A stretch of 64,000 nucleotides of DNA from MA-ANB-1 sp965216445 (GTDB lineage Bacteria > Actinomycetota > Acidimicrobiia > Spongiisociales > ZC4RG35): contig OZ244166.1 in NCBI GenBank assembly GCA_965216445.1, positions 1,984,001 to 2,048,000 of the forward strand, read 5' to 3'. Below the pieces are notes generated by a model, which saw only the letters and a program-made list of their open reading frames with translations, was not told where the DNA came from and did not search any database. A program made the position numbers and the translations under genes. Each line of letters starts with the position of its first letter. Position 1 is the stretch's first letter. Positions 26,605 to 34,405 of this stretch are shown here, one piece after another.

Positions 26605-26614
26605 GCCAATCTCC

Positions 26615-26668
26615 TTGCGCAACTCATTGGTTGCACGTAACAATACACAAGCGCAACTGCTAAGTTGC
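26615..26668 (+). promoter_or_regulatory. Predicted promoter and ArsR-type operator of AHSA1/ArsR pair
   Basis: A TTGCGC -35 (26615-26620), 17-bp spacer and TAACAA -10 (26638-26643) are followed by the perfect inverted repeat GCAACT-gcta-AGTTGC (26653-26668), 4 bp before the AHSA1 start codon. The position suits autorepression by the ArsR protein encoded second in the operon. The site also overlaps the clpP 5' region. Confidence 0.5.
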
Positions 26669-26672
26669 ACAT

Positions 26673-27086
26673 ATGGAACGTGACGACACTTCCGGAGTCA
26701 GCGTCGAAAGACAGATCTCACTCGCATCCTCGCCTGATGAGATCTGGCATTTCGTAGCTGAAGGCGAGGCATTGTCCGATTGGATGGGCGGTGAAGTCCA
26801 CATCGATCCCAAACCCGGCGGCGAGATCACACTGGAAACGGCAGGCGCCGACCCCGTGTGGGGCACTGTCGAAGAAGTTGTCCCATGCCGCCGACTTCAG
26901 TGGAGCTGGCGTACCGATGACGGTCTCCCAACCATGGTTGAAATCGAGCTGGAGGAGACTGCCAGCAATGCCACCACGCTGATCGTCAGGGAAACTCTGC
27001 TCCCCTGGCATATCTCTGGGCCAGGCATCGGCTTGGGTGTTCCCGAGGCGAGGGCTACCCGGTTTGACGTTCTCGCCGCTGCGTAG
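26673..27086 (+). CDS. AHSA1/SRPBCC-domain protein
   Basis: A 137-residue START/Bet v 1-like (AHSA1) protein: VERQISLASSPDEIWHFVAE at the N-terminus, GGEITLETAG, VEEVVPCRRLQWSWR, and a C-terminal helix. Such proteins bind hydrophobic ligands and are commonly paired with ArsR repressors. The segment after the fourth strand (SGPGIGLGVPEARATRFDVL) is shorter than in classical AHSA1 proteins. Its stop abuts the ATG of the ArsR gene. Confidence 0.82.
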   Translation: MERDDTSGVSVERQISLASSPDEIWHFVAEGEALSDWMGGEVHIDPKPGGEITLETAGADPVWGTVEEVVPCRRLQWSWRTDDGLPTMVEIELEETASNATTLIVRETLLPWHISGPGIGLGVPEARATRFDVLAAA

Positions 27087-27398
27087 ATGACCAACCACGA
27101 ACTGTTCGCCGTGTTGGGCGACGCCACTCGTCTCGAGGTCCTCACCCGACTGGCCGCATCCGGACCGGCCACAGCCACCCAGCTTTCTTCCGAAATGCCC
27201 GTCTCCCGCCAGGCAGTCGCAAAACATCTGACAGCTTTGAATCAGGTCGGCCTGGTGGAGAGGCGGCGTATTGGAAAGGAAGTCCGCTTCAGTTTCGATC
27301 CCTCTCCTCTCAGCGGTGTCGTCGAATGGGCACAGAGTGTTGGGTCGCAGTGGGACCAGCGACTGGACCGACTCCGGAAGAAGGTCGAAGACACCTGA
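27087..27398 (+). CDS. ArsR-family transcriptional regulator
   Basis: A 103-residue winged-helix protein: ALGDATRLEVLTRL-like first helices (here VLGDATRLEVLTRLAASGP), recognition helix VSRQAVAKHLTALNQVGLVE and the wing RRIGKEVRFSF. There is no CxCxxC metal site, so it belongs to the non-metal subgroup usually paired with SRPBCC proteins. Zero-gap arrangement with the AHSA1 gene implies translational coupling. Autoregulation through the palindrome at 26653-26668 is inferred. Confidence 0.9.
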   Translation: MTNHELFAVLGDATRLEVLTRLAASGPATATQLSSEMPVSRQAVAKHLTALNQVGLVERRRIGKEVRFSFDPSPLSGVVEWAQSVGSQWDQRLDRLRKKVEDT

Positions 27399-27462
27399 CA
27401 CGGCGCCTGTTCGATATGCGCCCACCCAATCGCTGGCTCATCGGCGGCTGAACGCCTGAAGC

Positions 27463-28332
27463 TCAGTTGAGCCTGGTTCCGATTCCCAGCTTGGCAGCGT
27501 TCTCGAGCGCCCTTCGGGCGGCGGCGACATCTTGGGGGCCGATCCCGACGCTTTTGAAGAAGGTCACATCCTCTCCGATCTGAGGATTAGATCCTGTGAG
27601 CACCTCGGTGAGACTGGCGTTGGGCTGACGGTCAGCCTGGATCAAATCGCCTGCCTCTGCCGCGGCTGCCTCGTAATCATCAACTACGACATAGGCTCGA
27701 TTGACCGTCTCCGGAGGCACCTCAACCATCGATGGCGTGAACGCCCCCACCGCGTTGATATGGGTTCGCGGGCGGACCGAACCGTCTACAAACAACGGAT
27801 GGGTTGCGGGTGTGGCACATGAGACGATGTGAGCCTGCTGCACTGCTTCGTTTGGATCGTCGACCGCCTCTCCGCCGATACGTTCGGCGAGTGCATCAGC
27901 GTTCACCCGGTTCCGGGACCAAACCAACACCCTTTCGACGGGCCGAACGGCACGCACCGCCTCGATTTGGTCGTAAGCCATCGCACCAGCACCGAGCATT
28001 GCCAACGTCGTGACACTATCTGACGCGAGGATGCTGGTAGCGAGACCGGCACCGGCTCCGGTTCGGATCGCCGTCAGAGTCGGTCCGTCGACCAAGCCCA
28101 CAGGACTCCCGTCGGCGTCGAACACAACCACAATTCCCACTGGATTCCCGGGCACGATGGAAACAACCTTGATTCCTGACGTTGTCCCTGCCCGACCCGG
28201 CATGAACAAGGACGACCCGAGCTGAACTCTCAGCGGCGTATCAGTGTCAGGAGAAAATGCTTCGGACATTGCCTCGACGGCGTCAACCATCGGGAGGGAG
28301 GCACGCGTTTCTTCTCCGTTGAGATATATCAA
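27463..28332 (-). CDS. Ornithine cyclodeaminase/mu-crystallin family protein
   Basis: A 289-residue OCD-family enzyme with TTG start overlapping the previous stop (TTGA). Visible marks are PVGLVDGPTLTAIRTGAGAGLA, the NAD(P)-binding TLAMLGAGAMAYDQIEAVR and HINAVGAFTPSMVEVP. Family members deaminate ornithine, reduce cyclic imines or dehydrogenate N-alkyl amino acids. Encoded downstream of an FAD amine/amino-acid oxidase-like gene, a role in imine or amino-acid turnover is plausible. Length is slightly short for the family (about 310-350). Confidence 0.88.
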   Translation of the reverse strand: MIYLNGEETRASLPMVDAVEAMSEAFSPDTDTPLRVQLGSSLFMPGRAGTTSGIKVVSIVPGNPVGIVVVFDADGSPVGLVDGPTLTAIRTGAGAGLATSILASDSVTTLAMLGAGAMAYDQIEAVRAVRPVERVLVWSRNRVNADALAERIGGEAVDDPNEAVQQAHIVSCATPATHPLFVDGSVRPRTHINAVGAFTPSMVEVPPETVNRAYVVVDDYEAAAAEAGDLIQADRQPNASLTEVLTGSNPQIGEDVTFFKSVGIGPQDVAAARRALENAAKLGIGTRLN

Positions 28333-29561
28333 GCCAGGACGCTCTTACTTTCGACGCCTATCGGATCGCGATCGACAGCAAAGAACTCGATGGGAACATC
28401 GGTGTCACCAGCTACCGAAGAACCGCTCACAGCTTGAGCAACCATCGACCCGATCGCCGGAGCCAACTTGAACCCATGGCCCGAGAATCCGTTGGCTAAC
28501 CAGAATCCATCAACCCCACTCGGCCCGACCACAGGGTGCACATCCTCACGATTGATCGTGTATAGCCCGGCGATCCCCGATACCCGACCGCGGGGTTCGA
28601 GGCCGGGTACACGGTGATGAAAGGCGGCAAGTTTGAGCTCGCTGAATTCGGGGTCCGGGGTTCTCTTGTAGTCGTCCGGATCGTCAACTGCTTCCTCTTC
28701 GTCTTCGGGCATTACCGACCCGACCAGCACCTGCTGTCCACCCGACTCCGGACGAAAGTAGATCCCGGTGCTGGAATCTGCCCCAACAGGCAGCTCACCC
28801 AAACCCGCCGGCCACTCCCGGTAGACCGTCTGCACCCGGGTCGGAGTCAGCGTCCACCGCACCTCACAACCTGCCATTCGATTGAGTTGGTTCACCCATG
28901 GGCCCGAAGCGTTGATGACGAGGTCGGCTCCAATCTCTGTTCCGTCGTCGAGGCGAACCCCAGCGACAGCCTCCCCCTTTCGGAGTACGTCAACCACGGT
29001 TGAGTTGAACCTGACTTCGGCGCCCGCACTCCGTGCTGACTCAATCAGATCCTGATTGGCCCCAACCGGATCCGCATAGCCGCCTCGGGGCTCATATAAG
29101 AAGGCGCCATCTGTGGAGCATTCGTGTTCGACCTCTCCCGACATGTCGAACGGAGCGGTACAAGTCGAGAGTGCCGGGAACATGCCTTTCAGAATCTCAG
29201 GCTCAACCACCTCAGCGTCGACCCCTTGACTCGTCAACTTGGCAACGTCGTCGGACACCTTGTCGACCGTTTCACCCATCATCCAAAGGACTCCCGGTCG
29301 ATGCAGTCCCGATCGCGTTTCTCTCAGTTGGGTGAACTCCTGCCAGTTGCCGTAGGCCTCCTGGCCGTGGAAGGCGAGACGGACCACCTCCGGGTTGGTA
29401 TACCGGCACCTGCATATCGACGACGACGCTCCTGTTGAGCCTTCAGCAGGCCCGAGTCCCTTGTCGACGACGACGACAGAACCAACATCGTGACGTTTCA
29501 ACTGATAGGCGATAGAGGCTCCGATGATCCCCGACCCGACCACAACCACGTTGGCGTTCAT
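28329..29561 (-). CDS. FAD-dependent oxidoreductase (DAO/sarcosine-oxidase-like)
   Basis: A 410-residue DAO-fold flavoprotein with the dinucleotide motif VVVVGSGIIGASIAYQLKR at the N-terminus, the GSTGASSSICR segment, DLVINASGPWVNQLNRMAG and the C-terminal GLYTINREDVHPVVGP plus GFSGHGFKLAPAIG. It resembles sarcosine oxidase beta subunit/glycine-oxidase-like enzymes that oxidise N-alkyl amino acids to imines. It is coupled by 4-bp overlaps to both the NYN gene upstream and the OCD gene downstream. Confidence 0.9.
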   Translation of the reverse strand: MNANVVVVGSGIIGASIAYQLKRHDVGSVVVVDKGLGPAEGSTGASSSICRCRYTNPEVVRLAFHGQEAYGNWQEFTQLRETRSGLHRPGVLWMMGETVDKVSDDVAKLTSQGVDAEVVEPEILKGMFPALSTCTAPFDMSGEVEHECSTDGAFLYEPRGGYADPVGANQDLIESARSAGAEVRFNSTVVDVLRKGEAVAGVRLDDGTEIGADLVINASGPWVNQLNRMAGCEVRWTLTPTRVQTVYREWPAGLGELPVGADSSTGIYFRPESGGQQVLVGSVMPEDEEEAVDDPDDYKRTPDPEFSELKLAAFHHRVPGLEPRGRVSGIAGLYTINREDVHPVVGPSGVDGFWLANGFSGHGFKLAPAIGSMVAQAVSGSSVAGDTDVPIEFFAVDRDPIGVESKSVLA

Positions 29562-30559
29562 GCCACCGAAACCTGGTAGTCCTCCACTGACTCGTCCCAG
29601 TTGAGCTCGATCAAACCCTTACGGGCTGCGCCCTTGCAGAACTGGAGAAATCCTCCGTAGCCGAACTTCTTCTCTGAGAATTGCGGATCCGCTTTCCTCA
29701 ACTGATTCTTCAGTCCAGAGAGCAAAACGGCACCGTTCCCCTTCGAAAGATCCGCAACGACGTCGGTCAGGAGCCGGAAAGCCTCCTCCTCACCGCTGCC
29801 TTTCGACGGGAACTGAACTACGGGGTCGCCCCGACCCGGTCCGTCTGAGAGTTCGATGATTCCTTTTGACTCCAGATCGCGGAGCAACTCCCCAAACGCC
29901 CGGAACCCGTGGTCGGCTTCGGAGAACGTCGAGTCCTTACGGAGCATGGCCCGTTTCAACGATGATGCAAGAACCTCTCCCCCACTGGACCGGCTCAACC
30001 CCGCAAGTGTGGTTGTGACCAAGGGCTCCAGATCGAGACGTGTTGATCCCGCCTCCCCACCCGCCTCTGGATCGCTACGTCCTCTCTCGACGCCTTCCAG
30101 GTTCTCGTAGAACAAGAATTCGTCGCAAGCTGGCGGCAACAATGCCGAGGTGGATGCTTTGATCCCGACACCAATGACCTTCTTGTTCAGTTCCCGAAGT
30201 TTGTGCACCAGCGGTGTGAAGTCGCTGTCACCGGTGCAGACCACAAAAGTCGTCACATATTCACGTTCAAAGGCCAGTTCTATCGCGTCGACGACCATCT
30301 TGATGTCGGCTGCGTTCTTACGGCTAGCACCCATCCGCTGCGGAATCTCGATCAGCTCTACATGACTCCTTGTCATGTTTTGACGAGCGTCGTCAAACAT
30401 CGTCCAATCGGCATAGGCCTTTCGGGATACGACTCGACCCCTTTCAGCCAAAGCATTAGCAATGGGCTCGAAATCAAATTGCATGCCGCCCAAAGCTTCC
30501 CGGGCGCCAATCGCCAGGTTCTCAAAATCGATAAACAGGGCGATTCGTTCTTCTTCCAT
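29558..30559 (-). CDS. NYN-domain RNase with OST-HTH/LOTUS domains
   Basis: A 333-residue protein. Residues 1-155 are a NYN (PIN-like) nuclease domain: ALFIDFENLAIG with catalytic Asp, NAADIKMVVDAIELAF and VVCTGDSDFTPLVHKLRE. Two tandem OST-HTH/LOTUS-like modules follow, near 180-245 (LASSLKRAMLRKDSTFSEADHGF...) and 260-328 (GLKNQLRKADPQFSEKKFGY...), each with the GF/GYGGF-LxF pattern. NYN-LOTUS proteins are predicted RNA-binding endonucleases related to eukaryotic MARF1/LabA. Its stop overlaps the start of the FAD oxidoreductase gene. Confidence 0.88.
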   Translation of the reverse strand: MEEERIALFIDFENLAIGAREALGGMQFDFEPIANALAERGRVVSRKAYADWTMFDDARQNMTRSHVELIEIPQRMGASRKNAADIKMVVDAIELAFEREYVTTFVVCTGDSDFTPLVHKLRELNKKVIGVGIKASTSALLPPACDEFLFYENLEGVERGRSDPEAGGEAGSTRLDLEPLVTTTLAGLSRSSGGEVLASSLKRAMLRKDSTFSEADHGFRAFGELLRDLESKGIIELSDGPGRGDPVVQFPSKGSGEEEAFRLLTDVVADLSKGNGAVLLSGLKNQLRKADPQFSEKKFGYGGFLQFCKGAARKGLIELNWDESVEDYQVSVA

Positions 30560-30709
30560 AACAACTGAATGTAGTGCCCCTGGTTGTGACGCACGTCAAT
30601 GGACGCGCGACTCGAGGCTCATCCCTTCGACCGGCAAGCAGATCACACCGAGGTAGATCTGATGACCCATGGCTGTCCCGGAGTAGGTTGATGCCTACCC
30701 AGAGAGCTA

Positions 30710-32830
30710 GTGAGGCCGATGGAGAGCGGGCCAGAGACACCAATCAAGGAAACGAGAGTTCATGGCGTTTCGGGCACTCCCCCGCGCGACATGCTCAACA
30801 CGGATCCGATCCCTCGCCTGGACGGCGACAAGTACACGCGGATTTTCAGAAAACGACCAAGCTTGGATTCGCCCCACCCCTCGGGACGCCCCTACGACAC
30901 CGAGGCATTTCACTGGGGAAGTCTCACAACCGGACACTGGCTCACCTCGTTGTGGATTCTGCTTGCTCCATTTGCGCTGGCGAATGTCGCGGGTTGGATG
31001 GCGCTCCGCCGATCCGCATTGCAACGAGCTGCGATCAGACTCGCCGGTCTCGCTCTCACCTGCCTTTTTGTTGCCCAGATCGGGTATGTGGTGGTGGCTG
31101 TTCCCAACCTCTACGCAATAGACAACGGGTGGAGCACGACATCACAAGCTTGGGTTCGTGCCGTCGTCGGACTCGGCTATGTCCTTGTGCTCGGAGCTCT
31201 GGTTCTCCGCCTGTCCACTCAATCCCACTTCGAACCACTCGACTACCGACAGCGCTTTCGGCTGCTCTTTGCCCCGTCCGTTTCGGCCATGAGGCACCCT
31301 GGTGCTACCAGTGACACCTGGGGTGACCCGGCTGCAGCGAAGGTGACTGACAGCGAGATGTGGGAGGTGCATTCGATAGTTCACCGTCTCAGGAGAATCC
31401 ACTTTGCAGCTGGTCAGCTTGTGATCGCCTTGATACTCGCAAGGCTTTCCCTGTCGGACCCAATGAAAGCCGTCGCAATCGCAGGCCTCGGTGTCGTTGT
31501 GATTCTCCTGATAGCCACGACGTACGCACCCACAAACCGGACGGTGTTGACCAGCACCGCCTGGATCACACTGATCGCAGAGGTGGTGGCGATTGGCGCA
31601 GTCATCATCTTCTACGTGAGCAGCGCGGGCATCGACCTCGATTCGATCCACCGAACAACGTTCCACATCGCTATCGCCCTCGGCGTTTCAGCCGGTCTAG
31701 CGATATCTGCGGGTATCCCCCCTGTCGGTGCCTTGACGTTCGCGACTTTCCTTGGCGGAGCGTTTGGGGTCGGTGCAGGTCTCATCGCTGAGGACATTCT
31801 GTCGGTGCCAGAGAATCTCATATCCCAGGGAGGCGCCTGGGTTGCTCCAGCATCCCTCGTCTTTGTCCTGTTCGTCTTGACCCTTGGAATGGCACTTGCG
31901 TTTGTAGGGGAACCCGAACTGGCCGAAGATGGTCTGGTCAATCGCGCTCTAACACGTCTGACCAAACAATCACGGATCCTCCTTGCCGGTGCGGCGGCTT
32001 TTGGACTGCTGGCCGGCGCAAAAGCCATCTACGACGGGTGCATAACAACAACCGGGATGTGCCAGCCCGATGCGCTCACCGACCTGCCAGGGGCCGACAC
32101 GTTGGTGGCCGGTCTCCTGGTGGCCGTCCTCCTGATGGCTGCTGCCCTGATCGGACGGTTCAAGCCGTTTCCGGCCGGGGTAGCGGTCGTGCTCGCTGCC
32201 GCTCTCACCTGGGTAACCCTCGCGGACCCGATGTTCGGAGAGTTCCAACCTTCCCGTTACATCGACGCTCTTCCGCTGGCCAGAACCCTGATATTCGTCG
32301 CTCCTGTGATTGCGATTGGTCGGAGTGTGCTTGGTGCGTACCGCCAGGGTGCGTCGAGCAGGAAGGTCGGTGTCTTGTGGGATGTGGCCAGCTTCTGGCC
32401 ACGCTGGTTCCACCCGCTCGGACCGCCGGCGTACGGTCCGAAGGTGGTCAATTCGCTATCGGCACACATCAAGGACGACCGCGTTGATGTGCTGGCCGGT
32501 CATTCCCAGGGTTCGGTTATAGCGGCCGTCGCCACCCATCAAGCTTGCACATCTGAAGGACACCTGCCCTCGGGCCTGCTGACGTATGGCAGCCCTATCG
32601 GCCTGCTCTACGCTCGTCTCTTTCCGGACACAGGCATGCAGAGCCTCGTCAACGAGCTCCCCGGGAAGTTGAGCAAAGGCTGGGCAAACCTGCGCCGAGA
32701 CGACGATCCAATTGGCGGCGAAGTGCTCGGCGGGGACGTCGCACCCGTGGTCGAAACCGATGGCTCAGGGCACTCAGGCTATGAGTTGAGCCGAGCATTT
32801 CGCCAAACTCGCGACAATCTGGTCGTTTAG
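30710..32830 (+). CDS. Polytopic membrane protein with split alpha/beta-hydrolase motifs
   Basis: A protein of about 706 residues from GTG 30710 (ATG 30719 is an alternative). Near the N-terminus, RVHGVSGTPPRDML resembles an oxyanion-hole HG motif of an alpha/beta-hydrolase. Residues about 80-560 hold roughly twelve hydrophobic segments. After them comes the nucleophile elbow LAGHSQGSVIAAVATHQ (Ser about 599) and LTYGSPIGLLYARLFP; a candidate His lies in DGSGHSGYEL. The enzyme fold would therefore be interrupted by a membrane block. Function is unknown; a lipase or acyltransferase role is only an inference. Confidence 0.75.
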   Translation: MRPMESGPETPIKETRVHGVSGTPPRDMLNTDPIPRLDGDKYTRIFRKRPSLDSPHPSGRPYDTEAFHWGSLTTGHWLTSLWILLAPFALANVAGWMALRRSALQRAAIRLAGLALTCLFVAQIGYVVVAVPNLYAIDNGWSTTSQAWVRAVVGLGYVLVLGALVLRLSTQSHFEPLDYRQRFRLLFAPSVSAMRHPGATSDTWGDPAAAKVTDSEMWEVHSIVHRLRRIHFAAGQLVIALILARLSLSDPMKAVAIAGLGVVVILLIATTYAPTNRTVLTSTAWITLIAEVVAIGAVIIFYVSSAGIDLDSIHRTTFHIAIALGVSAGLAISAGIPPVGALTFATFLGGAFGVGAGLIAEDILSVPENLISQGGAWVAPASLVFVLFVLTLGMALAFVGEPELAEDGLVNRALTRLTKQSRILLAGAAAFGLLAGAKAIYDGCITTTGMCQPDALTDLPGADTLVAGLLVAVLLMAAALIGRFKPFPAGVAVVLAAALTWVTLADPMFGEFQPSRYIDALPLARTLIFVAPVIAIGRSVLGAYRQGASSRKVGVLWDVASFWPRWFHPLGPPAYGPKVVNSLSAHIKDDRVDVLAGHSQGSVIAAVATHQACTSEGHLPSGLLTYGSPIGLLYARLFPDTGMQSLVNELPGKLSKGWANLRRDDDPIGGEVLGGDVAPVVETDGSGHSGYELSRAFRQTRDNLVV

Positions 32831-32961
32831 CCGCATCCGGGGCTGCGGATCAGCCTTAGAGCCCATAGAGAGATGCGACCACGGAGAGTGAGGATTCCCT
32901 TCCCTCAGCGACGGATCTTGGTAATCTGTAGGTGGTTGTTGGATAGCGGAAAGGATCAGAC

Positions 32962-33261
32962 ATGTCCGAGTACCAGGCAAAGCTCCGGCTCGGTGGAGCG
33001 ACGGAACCCGCTATGCGCGTCGAAATTGACCTCACCGACGACAGGATGAAGGTAGTGGCGGGCGGTATGGAGGTAGCGGACTGGAGTCGTGATGAGTTCC
33101 GGGTCCAAGCTTTGCAAGACGGCTTTCACGTGCGAGCCGAAGGCGAAGAGGTCGTGCTCGACGTGACTGATGACGCCCGTTTTGCTCTTGAGCTCGGTCT
33201 CCGATCGGCGCACCCAGCCTTGCGACGCCGGATGTCAGCACTACTTCGCGACGACGTTTAA
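32962..33261 (+). CDS. Small protein of unknown function
   Basis: A 99-residue soluble protein (MSEYQAKLRLGGATEPAMRV) with a beta-rich N-terminal half, the segment VEIDLTDDRMKVVAGGMEVADWSRDEF and a basic C-terminal helix (HPALRRRMSALLRDDV). The start follows a GAAAGGA site. I do not recognise the family. It is followed by 36-bp repeats and an ABC exporter operon on the same strand. Confidence 0.75.
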   Translation: MSEYQAKLRLGGATEPAMRVEIDLTDDRMKVVAGGMEVADWSRDEFRVQALQDGFHVRAEGEEVVLDVTDDARFALELGLRSAHPALRRRMSALLRDDV

Positions 33262-33275
33262 GTCTTTACAACCCT

Positions 33276-33330
33276 GCACAGTGCAAAACCGGGTGGAAAC
33301 CGACCGTATCTGCACAGTGCAAGCCGATTG
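33276..33330 (+). repeat. 36-bp-period palindromic repeats, locus 3 (two copies)
   Basis: TGCACAGTGCA at 33276-33286 and 33312-33322, exactly 36 bp apart. The first is followed by AAAACCGGGTGGAAACCGACC, parallel to the minus-strand unit at 19.0 kb. Confidence 0.9.
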
Positions 33331-33448
33331 GGGAGGCTAAGCCGGGAACGGATTGCCTAGGCTTCAACGTTCAATTATCTCGAGTTTCTTCGATTGGTCG
33401 AGCCGAAGAGGCCACTGGTACAGTCGCCATGACGACACTGGGAGCCCC

Positions 33449-34387
33449 GTGGACACGATTCTCGAAGCAACAGGCCTGGTAAAGAGGTTCGACGAACTAC
33501 TCGCTGTCGACGATGTGAGTTTCTCCATCGAATCAGGAGAGACCTACGGCCTACTTGGTCCCAATGGCGCAGGCAAGACCACATCGATATCGATGATCTC
33601 GGGGCTTCTCGAACCGAACGGCGGAACCGTCGTAGTTGACGGAAACCCGATCACAACCTCTTCGGTGGCAGGCAAAAAGGCCCTCGGCCTTGTTCCCCAG
33701 GACCTTGCGATCTATCCAGACCTGACCGCAACGGAGAACCTCGCCTTCTTCGGGCGACTCTATGGCATGGAGAGTTCCGCGCTGTCCAGCAGAGTGCATG
33801 AGGTTCTCGACGTGATCGGGCTCACCGAGCGGGCGGATGACTTGACCAAAGAGTTCTCGGGGGGAATGAAACGCAGGCTCAATATCGGAATAGGCCTCCT
33901 CCACAAACCCAAACTGCTGATCCTCGACGAGCCCACTGTCGGTGTTGATCCCCAATCCCGGAACGCCATTCTTGAATCGGTTGAGAGTCTTTCCGGCGAA
34001 GGGATGGCCGTGTTGTACACCACGCATTACATGGAAGAGGCGGAACGTCTCTGCGACCGGGTTGCCATCATCGACGAAGGGAAGATCAAGGCTGAAGGCT
34101 CCCGACGAGAACTGGTCTCCATGGTCGGAGAGAAGGATCGAATCTCCATCTCGGGTGGTGGCAATCTCGCGGGTGCTACGGCGACGGTGCAACAGCTCGG
34201 CGGCGTTTCTGACGCTTCGTCATCTGACCACCAGCTGCACATCTTGGCCGATGACGCCTCCAGCATCTTGCCCCAGGTTCTTGCTCAGGTAACGGGCGCC
34301 GGCGCCTCGATCTCGAGCGTAGAAGTGGTTGAGCCCAACCTGGAAGCGGTCTTCCTTCATTTGACCGGAAAGGCACTGAGAGACTGA
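33449..34387 (+). CDS. ABC-2 type exporter ATP-binding protein
   Basis: A 312-residue ATPase from GTG 33449 with GGGAG just upstream; the upstream in-frame 32 codons are not ABC-like. Motifs: Walker A GPNGAGKTTS, signature EFSGGMKRRLNIG, Walker B LLILDEPTVGVDP and switch His in YTTHYMEEAERLCD. The C-terminal 90 residues form the extra domain typical of drug/lipid exporter ATPases (DrrA/CcmA-like). It is followed by two permease genes and so should power their export activity. Confidence 0.92.
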   Translation: MDTILEATGLVKRFDELLAVDDVSFSIESGETYGLLGPNGAGKTTSISMISGLLEPNGGTVVVDGNPITTSSVAGKKALGLVPQDLAIYPDLTATENLAFFGRLYGMESSALSSRVHEVLDVIGLTERADDLTKEFSGGMKRRLNIGIGLLHKPKLLILDEPTVGVDPQSRNAILESVESLSGEGMAVLYTTHYMEEAERLCDRVAIIDEGKIKAEGSRRELVSMVGEKDRISISGGGNLAGATATVQQLGGVSDASSSDHQLHILADDASSILPQVLAQVTGAGASISSVEVVEPNLEAVFLHLTGKALRD

Positions 34388-34405
34388 TGTTGTGGGGCTG
34401 ATGTT

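Noticed and set aside
26718..27425. A 235-codon minus-strand open frame
   Set aside because: Antisense to the AHSA1 and ArsR genes, both of which have clear domains.
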